From contig PMAM01000107.1 in assembly GCA_003152595.1 (NCBI GenBank), positions 1 through 5,454 of the forward strand: 5,454 nt of DNA, written 5' to 3'. The DNA is from Acidobacterium sp. (GTDB taxonomy: Bacteria; Acidobacteriota; Terriglobia; Terriglobales; Acidobacteriaceae). The position numbers were made by a program, and so were the translations under genes. The notes beneath the pieces were generated by a model. That model was not told the origin of the DNA. It did no database searches and saw nothing but the letters and a program-made list of their open reading frames with translations. How positions within the stretch are numbered: position 1 is the first letter of the stretch; each line of letters opens with the position of its first letter. Below are positions 1-5,454 of the stretch, piece by piece.

Positions 1-744
1 GAAATTCGTCTCGCCGAAACCATGGCCGAACGCGAGGCCGCTTGCCGCCTGCGGTTCAAAGTCTTCAATATTGAGCTAGGCGAAGGACTCGAATCTTCCT
101 ACCAGACCGGAATGGATCAGGACCAATTCGACTTATTCTGCGATCACCTCATCGTCGAGGATCGCTCCCGGCGCACGACCGTCGGTACCTACAGAATGCA
201 GTCCGGTAATGTCGCTGCTCGAAAATTCGGTTACTACAGTGAACAGGAATTCGATTTTTCGCCCTATGAAACCATCCGGGGCGAAGTCCTGGAGCTGGGT
301 CGAGCCTCCATCGACCGCGACCGCCGCACCAGCGAAGTCCTCACTCTGCTCTGGCGAGGCATTGCGCTCTATGCGCGCTTCTATCATCTCCGCTACCTGA
401 TTGGTTGCTCTTCGCTGAATTCCCGCAACCCTGCGGAAGGATGGTCGATGCATTGCCAGCTGGAGCCATTCCTGGCGCCGGAGACACTGCGTACATCGCC
501 TACACGTCCTTACGAACTGCCGCAAACGACGGACGTCCCAGATCAGGTAAAGGTTCCTAAACTTCTGAAGACGTATATTGCAGTGGGAGCCAGAATCTGC
601 GGCGCGCCGGCATGGGATCGCGAATTCGGAACGATCGACTTTCTGACCCTTCTCGATCTGGTCCAGCTCTCGCCGGCCGCCAGAAACCGCTTCATGCCGG
701 ACTCCGCATCCTCGGCGGCATCCGCGCCAGTCTGCGCTTACTGA
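1..744 (+). CDS. OlsB-type GNAT N-acyltransferase (5' end outside window)
   Basis: This is a probable acyl-carrier-protein-dependent N-acyltransferase of the GNAT superfamily (Acetyltransf_5 / COG3176, the OlsB ornithine N-acyltransferase group), a cytoplasmic or membrane-associated enzyme. The frame is open to the left edge (EIRLAET before the first ATG at 22), and those residues fit the usual family opening, so the real start is probably upstream and 247 residues are visible. Recognisable blocks, numbered from the ATG at 22, are RLRFKVFN near 9-16, the DQFDLFCDHLIVED stretch near 34-47, ELGRASID near 91-98 followed by LLWRGIALYARFYHLRYLIGCSSL, and a C-terminal part with LLKTYIAVGARICGAPAWD. 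About 15 residues after RNRFM (ending VCAY) look non-homologous. A PlsC-type gene follows, which supports an ornithine-lipid or related lipoamino-acid role. The family also contains exosortase-associated and autoinducer-synthase-like members, so the substrate is inferred, not shown. Confidence 0.78.
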   Translation, partial: EIRLAETMAEREAACRLRFKVFNIELGEGLESSYQTGMDQDQFDLFCDHLIVEDRSRRTTVGTYRMQSGNVAARKFGYYSEQEFDFSPYETIRGEVLELGRASIDRDRRTSEVLTLLWRGIALYARFYHLRYLIGCSSLNSRNPAEGWSMHCQLEPFLAPETLRTSPTRPYELPQTTDVPDQVKVPKLLKTYIAVGARICGAPAWDREFGTIDFLTLLDLVQLSPAARNRFMPDSASSAASAPVCAY

Positions 745-1223
745 CCCTGCTGATCAGCCTGATCGAAGTCGCCGCCCGCTTTCTGGTCCTGCGCCTCCGG
801 CATCGAAGAGATCTCGAACTCTGGCAGCGGGCCCAATGGCTGCACGCCGCCTGCGCGCTGATCCTCCGGCGTCTGAAGCTAAACCTGGAATGCCGAGGCC
901 AGCGTCCTGCCCAGGGACTCATCTGCTCCAACCACCTCAGCTATTTCGACATCCTGGTCTATGCGGCCACAACTCCGTGCGTCTTTGTGTCCAAGCAGGA
1001 AGTTCGCCGCTGGGCCGCCTTCGGCTTTTTTGCGCGCTGCGGAGGGACCATCTTCCTCGACCGCCAAAGTCGCAGCAGCGCCGAGAAAGCCGCTGTGCAA
1101 ATGGTGTCGGTGCTGGAAGCCGGCGTCCCTATCCTCCTCTTTCCGGAAGGCACCAGTACCGACGGCGCCGAGGTCCTGCGCTTTCATCCCACGCTGCTGG
1201 AGCCCGCGGTTCAGCTCAACTAG
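612..1223 (+). CDS. PlsC/OlsA-type acyltransferase, cut short by an in-frame TAG
   Basis: This encodes the N-terminal three quarters of a 1-acyl-glycerol-3-phosphate / lyso-ornithine-lipid O-acyltransferase (PlsC family), a membrane-bound enzyme that adds a second acyl chain. It shows a hydrophobic N-terminal segment around residues 38-61, the catalytic HX4D motif in NHLSYFD (His108, Asp113), the GGTIFLDR block at 144-151 and the FPEGTST block at 177-183. The frame stops with TAG at 1221-1223 just before the usual ITxAAIxY strand, and matching sequence continues in the same frame beyond it. The 203-residue product would lack the final block and is probably inactive or unstable. ATG 612 is the only ATG/GTG/TTG start available in this frame before the conserved region. 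It overlaps the upstream gene by 133 bases, and its first 30 or so residues do not look like the family, so the true start is doubtful. The pairing with an OlsB-type neighbour suggests an OlsA role. Confidence 0.8.
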   Translation: MGSRIRNDRLSDPSRSGPALAGRQKPLHAGLRILGGIRASLRLLTLLISLIEVAARFLVLRLRHRRDLELWQRAQWLHAACALILRRLKLNLECRGQRPAQGLICSNHLSYFDILVYAATTPCVFVSKQEVRRWAAFGFFARCGGTIFLDRQSRSSAEKAAVQMVSVLEAGVPILLFPEGTSTDGAEVLRFHPTLLEPAVQLN

Positions 1224-1472
1224 GAAATCACCGCTGCCGCGATCGGCTATCGCGCCCCTGGCGTCGAAGAGCGCGACCTTTGCTGGTTTGGTGAGGATCC
1301 CTTCTTACCGCACCTGCTGAGGACCCTGGCGCGCACCAGGATCGCGGCTGAAGTCGAGTTCTTCCCGGATCGTATGAGTTACCCAGGCCGCAAAATTGCG
1401 GCGCTCGAACTGCGCGAACAGGTGGATGCGATGCGAAAGAGAATGAAGAGGCAATCGGCCCAGGCACGGTAG
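1224..1472 (+). pseudogene. Orphaned C-terminal part of the PlsC-type acyltransferase
   Basis: Directly after the TAG at 1221-1223 the same reading frame runs 82 codons to a second TAG at 1470-1472. It begins EITAAAIGY and then contains CWFGEDPFLPHLL, FFPDRM and GRKIAALELREQV. These match the normal C-terminal pattern of PlsC-family acyltransferases: a strand ending in a tyrosine, a Trp-Phe-Gly motif, a 'Phe-leu-pro-His-leu' helix, and an Arg-Lys plus helix end. With the upstream part this would give a protein of about 286 residues, a normal length for the family. No frameshift is needed to join the halves, so a single C-to-T change (CAG to TAG) would be enough to explain the break. TAG also ends era and this gene itself, so general reassignment of TAG is unlikely. 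Alternatives are a sequencing error or stop-codon readthrough. Confidence 0.75.
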
Positions 1473-1497
1473 ATCGCGTCTCACTCCCAGCTCCCAG
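1473..1497. other. Convergent gene junction with a small tandem repeat
   Basis: Only 25 bases separate the stop of the PlsC-type gene from the stop of era on the other strand. The gap holds two adjacent copies of the heptamer CTCCCAG (1484-1490 and 1491-1497). I see no convincing stem-loop with a T-tract for either direction, so termination here is not explained by a classical intrinsic terminator. The short repeat may be chance or part of a dispersed intergenic repeat. Confidence 0.45.
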
Positions 1498-2517
1498 CTA
1501 CCGGCTCTCCTCCTCCCGCTCGGCCAGTTCCTCCAGTTGCTTCCGCCAGTCGAGCGACTCCACAAACACCCGCGAGTCTCGCCAGTGCTCCCGCACCAGC
1601 ACGCGCAACTCGAGGTAAACGCGTGTGCCCAGCAGAGCCTCAATCTCGTGACGCGCTCCCGCGCCAATCGACTTCAATTTGCTGCCACCCTTGCCGATCA
1701 GGATCGCCTTCTGCCCATCGCGCTCGCAGTAAATCGCCGCGGAAATGCGTGTCACTGGAGGCAAAGTGCCCGGGCGCGGCTTGCGCAGCTGGGGTGCGGG
1801 TTCTTCGAAGCGCTCCACGATTACCGCCGAAGCATAGGGCACCTCTTCGCCGGTCTCCATCAGAATGCGCTCGCGGATCAACTCCGCCACGAGAAAGCGC
1901 TCCGGCTGATCGGTGAACTGCTCCTTCGGGAACCAGCGCTCGCCCTCCGGCAGATATTCGGCGATCTTGTGCAGCAGCGCCTTCAGCCCATCCCCCTTCT
2001 TTGCGGAAACAGGAATCACCTCAGCGAACTTGTGCAGCGAGCTGAGCCCTTCGATCAGCGGAAGCAGCGCCTCCTTCGAAACCAGATCGATCTTGGTGAT
2101 GACCAGAAAGACCGGGCAATCCACTCCGCGCAGCATCTCAAATGCCAGCGCCTCTTCGCTGGCGCGATCCAGCTTCAAAATCCCGTCTTCCACCCGATGC
2201 GGCTGCTTCCGCACCGCGTCCACCACCAGCAGCACCAGGTCGCGCGTCATCAGCGCCTCCTGGATCTCCTGCATCATGCTGCGATCGAGTTGTGAGGCCG
2301 GCCGATGGATTCCCGGAGTATCGACGAATACAACCTGTGTTGTCGGGTGTTTGCCCTTCCGCTCGGGCACGTCAACCATGCCGCGTATTCTCGTGCGCGT
2401 AGTCTGCGGCTTCGCCGTCACGATGGCGACCTTCTCGCCGATCAGCGCATTCAGCAGCGTCGACTTGCCCGCGTTTGGCCGCCCGATAATGGAAACGAAA
2501 CCCGACCGCATCTTCAT
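1498..2517 (-). CDS. era: GTPase Era
   Basis: Era is a GTPase that binds the 3' end region of 16S rRNA during 30S subunit maturation, at the ribosome and inner membrane face. The G domain shows G1 GRPNAGKS (12-19), the switch I TT of QTTR (38-41), G3 DTPG (66-69), G4 TKID (141-144, Thr in place of the common Asn) and G5 SAKKG (171-175). The C-terminal KH domain carries IGKGGSKLKSIG at 274-285. At 339 residues it is longer than the roughly 300 of E. coli Era. The extra length lies mainly around 51-60 (before G3), around 112-128 (between G3 and G4), and in a proline-rich stretch around 239-256 before the KH core, plus a charged tail. ATG 2517 gives the expected short lead into the G1 motif, but no clear Shine-Dalgarno sequence precedes it. 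The gene starts 16 bases after the corC stop, which suggests co-transcription with ybeY and corC. Confidence 0.97.
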   Translation of the reverse strand: MKMRSGFVSIIGRPNAGKSTLLNALIGEKVAIVTAKPQTTRTRIRGMVDVPERKGKHPTTQVVFVDTPGIHRPASQLDRSMMQEIQEALMTRDLVLLVVDAVRKQPHRVEDGILKLDRASEEALAFEMLRGVDCPVFLVITKIDLVSKEALLPLIEGLSSLHKFAEVIPVSAKKGDGLKALLHKIAEYLPEGERWFPKEQFTDQPERFLVAELIRERILMETGEEVPYASAVIVERFEEPAPQLRKPRPGTLPPVTRISAAIYCERDGQKAILIGKGGSKLKSIGAGARHEIEALLGTRVYLELRVLVREHWRDSRVFVESLDWRKQLEELAEREEESR

Positions 2518-2533
2518 GTGTGTTCGATTCAGC

Positions 2534-3814
2534 TTAACTGGCCGCCGCCAGACGCGACACCCGCAGCCGGTTCACCTTGCGATCCGTCGAAGCCAGGATC
2601 TCAAACCGCAGCCCGTACCCCTCCACCACTTCACCCGACTGCGGAATCCGTCCCGCCGTCTCGCTCACCAACCCGCCCACACTCGTCGCCTCGACATCCT
2701 CCGGCAGCTCCACCCCACCCAGAATCTCCTCGACCCGCGCAATTTCCAAATTCCCCGGTACCACCCACGTTCCACCCGGTTCCCGGACCACGGAAGCGTT
2801 GTCCTCGTCCTCATGCTCATCCCGAATCGCCCCCACGAGCTCTTCCAGCAGATCCTCGATCGTCACCAGCCCGGCCACTCCGCCGTACTCGTCGATGACG
2901 ATCCGCATGTGCTGCTTCTCCCGTTGCATCTCGCGCAGCAGCTCGTTAACCTTCTTCGTCTCCGGCACAAATGCGGCCGCCCGCTGAATCGACGCGACCG
3001 TCTTCGAGCGCGCCTCCGCATCCGAAATTTGCAGCAGATCATGCGTAAACGCGATGCCCGTGACATTGTCGAGCGTCTCCCGGTACACCGGCACGCGCGA
3101 AAATGGATGAGCGCGGATCAGCTCCAGAAACTGCTCCAGTGTGATCGTTCCCGGCACCGCGAACATTGCGGGCCGTGGCGTCATTACCTCTCGCACCACC
3201 TTGTCGCCAAACTCCACCGCCGACCGCACCAGCTCGCGGTCTCCCTCCTCGATGATCCCTTCCTCCTCGCCCGCTTCAATCAGCGCTTCGACGGCCTCGG
3301 CGGCGGCCGTATCCCCATTTGCGCTCGTTGGCTCCTCGGCAAGGGCCGCAACCGACAACAGAAACTGCACGAAAAGCGTGATGGGCAGCACCAGCCACAG
3401 CAGCAGCTGCAGGAACCATCGCCAGCGCACAATCCAGGCACCGCGCGTGCGAGCAAAAAAGGCATACGGCAGCAGGCGATTGAACACTACAATCACCAGC
3501 ACGATTCCCAGCACTACCTGCGCGATCTCCGGCACCGTGGCCCGATCGCCGGCCCGCGCCCGCTCGAAGAGCAGCATGCCGAACACCAGCGTCAGAAACG
3601 CCAGTGAAAGATGCATCAGGATCGCCGCCGAGAGCGCAATCCGGTCCCGATTCATGTGCAAACGTGGTTCGACCCGCTGCTCCCACAGATCGATGTTTTC
3701 CTGGAATTCCCGCGCCAGGAACTTCCCCATCTCCGAGTACAGCCGGTCGACATACGACACCAGCGTGAGCACGACCAGCAGCAAGGCGATGAGCAGGGCC
3801 GCAATGATGCTCAT
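2534..3814 (-). CDS. CorC/HlyC-type membrane protein with CBS pair
   Basis: This is a 426-residue member of the CorC/HlyC/CNNM-like group, called 'hemolysin family' or Mg/Co efflux-related proteins. Its biochemical role is not settled. It has about four hydrophobic segments (roughly 2-20, 60-82, 96-114, 132-157), a Glu-rich linker (160-191), and a CBS pair. The first CBS domain starts at EVMTPRPA (209-216) and contains SRVPVY (239-244). The second ends in the hallmark IDEYGGVAGLVTIEDLLEE (307-325). A CorC_HlyC C-terminal domain follows at about 345-422 (ending in a VNRLRV strand). The N-terminus lacks the Phe-Ser-Xaa-Xaa-Glu-Thr/Ala signature I would expect in a DUF21/CNNM transmembrane domain, so that part is divergent. 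ATG 3814 overlaps the ybeY stop by 4 bases (ATGA) and has GGAG six bases upstream (3821-3824), pointing to translational coupling. Its place after ybeY mirrors E. coli ybeX (corC). Confidence 0.9.
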   Translation of the reverse strand: MSIIAALLIALLLVVLTLVSYVDRLYSEMGKFLAREFQENIDLWEQRVEPRLHMNRDRIALSAAILMHLSLAFLTLVFGMLLFERARAGDRATVPEIAQVVLGIVLVIVVFNRLLPYAFFARTRGAWIVRWRWFLQLLLWLVLPITLFVQFLLSVAALAEEPTSANGDTAAAEAVEALIEAGEEEGIIEEGDRELVRSAVEFGDKVVREVMTPRPAMFAVPGTITLEQFLELIRAHPFSRVPVYRETLDNVTGIAFTHDLLQISDAEARSKTVASIQRAAAFVPETKKVNELLREMQREKQHMRIVIDEYGGVAGLVTIEDLLEELVGAIRDEHEDEDNASVVREPGGTWVVPGNLEIARVEEILGGVELPEDVEATSVGGLVSETAGRIPQSGEVVEGYGLRFEILASTDRKVNRLRVSRLAAAS

Positions 3815-4302
3815 AGCTCGCTCCGTCGCCGCAAGGCCCGCTTCGATGCATTTCCTGCCCGCTCAATCAACCCCGCGCGCAGTCCAAACCGCCGCCGCAG
3901 CGCCGCCTCTTTCCGTGCCATCTGTCCCTTGTCCGTCTCGTGATCGTAGCCGCCCAGATGCAGCAGCCCGTGCAGCACCAGGATTTGCAGCTCCGTCGCC
4001 AGCGGATGCCCATGCTCCTCCGCCTGCCGAGCCGCGGTCTCGACAGACACGGCCAGATCTCCGGCAATGCCTCCGTGCCCATTCATCGGCGCAGCCGCAG
4101 GGAACGACAACACATCCGTCGCCTTGTCCTTCCCCCGAAACTCGCGATTGAGCTTGCGGATCCGCCGATCGCCGGTCAGCAGCACCGACACCTCGCCCCT
4201 GAGCCCGACGGCTGCCGAAGCCTCCCTCAAAAACGCGCTGAGGGCCCGCTGCCGTAATGCGCGGCCGAATCTGTCCTGGATCGTGGGCTCGATCAGAATC
4301 AT
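3811..4302 (-). CDS. ybeY: Endoribonuclease YbeY (rRNA maturation factor)
   Basis: YbeY is a zinc-dependent single-strand endoribonuclease acting in 16S rRNA 3'-end maturation and ribosome quality control in the cytoplasm. The family signature is HGLLHLGGYDH, whose three histidines bind the metal. It lies at residues 111-121 counted from the start chosen here. The upstream conserved block NREFRGKDKATDVLSFP is at 52-68. I chose ATG 4302 (163 residues, beginning MILIEPTIQ) because family members normally open with such a short strand. A GTG at 4341 would add 13 unconserved residues and sits directly against the T-run of the hairpin at 4350-4374. Neither start has a strong Shine-Dalgarno sequence. 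A basic C-terminal tail of roughly 25 residues follows the conserved core and ends in the 4-base overlap with the CorC-type gene. Confidence 0.95.
   Translation of the reverse strand: MILIEPTIQDRFGRALRQRALSAFLREASAAVGLRGEVSVLLTGDRRIRKLNREFRGKDKATDVLSFPAAAPMNGHGGIAGDLAVSVETAARQAEEHGHPLATELQILVLHGLLHLGGYDHETDKGQMARKEAALRRRFGLRAGLIERAGNASKRALRRRSEL
3821..3824 (-). promoter_or_regulatory. Ribosome binding site of the CorC-type gene
   Basis: GGAG on the minus strand lies six bases before ATG 3814, inside the end of ybeY. The spacing is normal and it supports this start together with the ATGA overlap. Confidence 0.55.
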
Positions 4303-4341
4303 GGTCCAGTGCTGCCCGGCCTCTGAAACGGCCCGGCGCAC

Positions 4342-4374
4342 AAAACAACGGTGGGAGGGCTGAACCCTCCCACC
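4342..4374 (-). terminator. Perfect hairpin with T-rich tail between phoH and ybeY
   Basis: Bases 4350-4359 and 4365-4374 form a perfect 10-bp G+C-rich stem around a 5-base loop (4360-4364). Read on the minus strand, the direction of the flanking genes, the stem is followed by GTTGTTTT (4349 down to 4342), the layout of an intrinsic terminator. The plus-strand side has no T-run, so the signal is directional. It lies 51 bases beyond the phoH stop and 39 bases before ATG 4302 of ybeY. It could end phoH transcription, act as a partial terminator that sets the phoH to ybeY ratio, or be a copy of a dispersed palindromic repeat. No clear promoter for ybeY was visible downstream of it. Confidence 0.6.
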
Positions 4375-4425
4375 TCGATGGTACCTCTAATCAATCTGTT
4401 TTCGCGGATTGCCGGCACACAACGG

Positions 4426-5433
4426 TTATTGGGGTTGCGAGAACCGTACCTCGTCCTCTCCGTCGATCGCCAGTGGCAGCTCCCGCTGGCCTCGCCCAAA
4501 GCCTTCGTACGCCCGAATGATCCGCTGTACCAGGTGATGCCGCACCACATCGCCATCCTCGAACCGAATGAACCGGATCCCGTCCACGCCATCGAGGATA
4601 TTCATCGCCTCCACCAGCCCCGATTTCCGCGGATTCGGCAGGTCGATCTGCGTGATGTCCCCCGTGATCACTGCCTTGGCATTGTTCCCCATGCGCGTCA
4701 GGAACATCTTCATCTGCTCGCTGGTGGTGTTCTGCGCCTCGTCCATGATGATGAACGCATCATTCAGCGTGCGCCCGCGCATAAACGCCAGCGGGGCCAC
4801 CTCGATCACGTTCCGTTCCAGCATCTTGTCCACGCGCTCCGGCTCCAGCAGGTCGTAGAGCGCGTCGTACAGCGGGCGCAGGTACGGATCCACCTTCTCC
4901 TGCAGCGTTCCAGGCAGGAACCCGAGCCGCTCACCGGCTTCCACCGCCGGCCGCACCAGCACAATCCGGCTGATCTTCTTCGCCAGCAGCGCCGCCGCCG
5001 CCATCGCCACCGCCAGATAGGTTTTCCCCGTCCCAGCGGGGCCGACGCCAAAGACCATGTCTTCCTGCTCGATGGCTTCGACGTACAGCCTTTGATTCAT
5101 CGATCGCGGCTGCACCATCCGCTTGATGCCCGCCGAACGCTGCTTTCCGCTTTCGGCCAGGCTGCGCAACGACACAGAGGGGTCCGCCGTCACCAGGCGC
5201 AGCATCCCGTTTAGCTCGCCGTTTTGCAGCAGAATTCCCTGGCGCCGGAGCGCCTCGTAGTCCTGAAAAATTCGCTGCACACGCGCAATCGATTCCTCAG
5301 ACCCCTCCACCATCACGGCATCGGATACCAGATCGATGCGTGCATGGAGAGCATCCTCCATCAGTCTCAGATTTTCGTCGCGGGTCCCGAACAGGGGCTC
5401 AAGATTGGGAGTGATCTCGAGATGTTTTCTCAT
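4426..5433 (-). CDS. phoH: PhoH family protein (YbeZ-type NTPase)
   Basis: This is a 335-residue PhoH-like P-loop ATPase of the YbeZ type, cytoplasmic and thought to work with YbeY in RNA processing. It shows an N-terminal nucleic-acid-binding-type region (about 1-65), Walker A GPAGTGKT (131-138), the conserved RPAVEAGERLGFLPG stretch (161-175), RGRTLNDAF (219-227), Walker B IIMDEAQN (228-235) and the TGDITQIDLP motif (257-266). The C-terminal RFEDGDVVRHHLVQ is also typical. Length matches the family. ATG 5433 gives the familiar MRKHLEITPNLEPLFG-like opening. GGAGGT lies 14 bases upstream (5448-5453), farther than ideal, and the frame is open to the window edge, so a slightly earlier start cannot be ruled out. 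ybeY follows on the same strand after a 123-base gap that holds a hairpin. The E. coli counterpart heads the ybeZYX operon. Confidence 0.95.
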   Translation of the reverse strand: MRKHLEITPNLEPLFGTRDENLRLMEDALHARIDLVSDAVMVEGSEESIARVQRIFQDYEALRRQGILLQNGELNGMLRLVTADPSVSLRSLAESGKQRSAGIKRMVQPRSMNQRLYVEAIEQEDMVFGVGPAGTGKTYLAVAMAAAALLAKKISRIVLVRPAVEAGERLGFLPGTLQEKVDPYLRPLYDALYDLLEPERVDKMLERNVIEVAPLAFMRGRTLNDAFIIMDEAQNTTSEQMKMFLTRMGNNAKAVITGDITQIDLPNPRKSGLVEAMNILDGVDGIRFIRFEDGDVVRHHLVQRIIRAYEGFGRGQRELPLAIDGEDEVRFSQPQ

Positions 5434-5447
5434 CAGGCGAGGGAAAG

Positions 5448-5453
5448 ACCTCC
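5448..5453 (-). promoter_or_regulatory. Possible ribosome binding site of phoH
   Basis: GGAGGT on the minus strand is a near-consensus Shine-Dalgarno sequence but lies 14 bases before ATG 5433, a long spacing. No other ATG, GTG or TTG in the phoH frame is visible between it and that ATG, so it supports ATG 5433 only weakly. Confidence 0.35.
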
Positions 5454-5454
5454 G

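Noticed and set aside
1221..1223. TAG as a recoded sense codon or pyrrolysine site
   Set aside because: TAG ends era and the PlsC-type frame itself in this window, and no pyrrolysine-type context or enzyme family is involved. A point mutation or error is simpler.
836..1320. Two overlapping plus-strand frames (836-1294 and 961-1320) within the PlsC-type region
   Set aside because: They are alternative frames of the acyltransferase region. All conserved blocks are in the frame of 612-1472, including the part beyond the stop.
1913..3607. A 564-codon plus-strand open frame opposite era and the CorC-type gene
   Set aside because: It runs antisense across two clear genes and their junction. Its product is low-complexity (Arg, Pro, His, Ser rich) with no recognisable domain. 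Long antisense frames are expected in G+C-rich coding DNA.
3141..4151. A 336-codon plus-strand open frame opposite the CorC-type gene and ybeY
   Set aside because: The product is Ser/Arg/Ala-rich without motifs, and the opposite strand carries two well-supported, translationally coupled genes.
4374..4425. A sigma-70-type promoter for ybeY between the phoH stop and the hairpin
   Set aside because: No pair of -35 and -10 boxes with good matches and spacing was visible. The few AT-rich hexamers are not convincing.
4351..5214. A 287-codon plus-strand open frame opposite phoH
   Set aside because: It mirrors the phoH coding sequence, is His/Arg/Gln-rich, and shows no family features. phoH is certain from its Walker motifs.

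Overview
The window is a G+C-rich, gene-dense bacterial stretch with no gene-free run over 300 bases. It holds two convergent blocks. The plus-strand block (1-1472) is a GNAT/OlsB-type N-acyltransferase, whose start lies off the left edge, followed by a PlsC-type lysophospholipid acyltransferase. The minus-strand block (5433 down to 1498) reads phoH/ybeZ, ybeY, a membrane-anchored CorC/HlyC-type CBS protein (ybeX-like), then era. The blocks meet tail to tail with only 25 bases between them. The phoH-ybeY-corC-era order, G+C richness and protein wording suggest an Acidobacteriota-like (Terriglobia-type) genome. That placement is inference from memory of gene order, not a search.

Left block: an OlsB-type acyltransferase next to a PlsC/OlsA-type acyltransferase is the arrangement expected for ornithine-lipid (lyso-ornithine then ornithine lipid) synthesis. 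The second gene is broken. An in-frame TAG at 1221-1223 splits it, and the same frame continues for 82 more codons that still read as the normal C-terminal part of the family. Its start is also poorly supported, because the only possible start codon (ATG 612) puts 133 bases of overlap on the upstream gene. The second acylation step may therefore be lost in this strain, unless the stop is a sequencing error or is read through.

Right block: this is a housekeeping cluster for ribosome and rRNA maturation. PhoH/YbeZ is an NTPase partner of YbeY, YbeY is a metal-dependent endoribonuclease of 16S rRNA 3'-end processing and quality control, and Era is a GTPase with a KH domain that checks the 16S 3' end. 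A CorC-type CBS membrane protein sits between them, as ybeX does in the enterobacterial ybeZYX operon. ybeY and corC overlap by 4 bases (ATGA), and corC and era are 16 bases apart, so these three look co-transcribed. A perfect 10-bp stem with a 5-base loop and a T-rich tail lies between phoH and ybeY. It could terminate or attenuate transcription between them, or be a dispersed intergenic repeat.

I saw no RNA genes, mobile elements, CRISPR arrays or clearly novel system. The most notable points are the interrupted PlsC-type gene, the hairpin, and the unusual N-terminus of the CorC-type protein.
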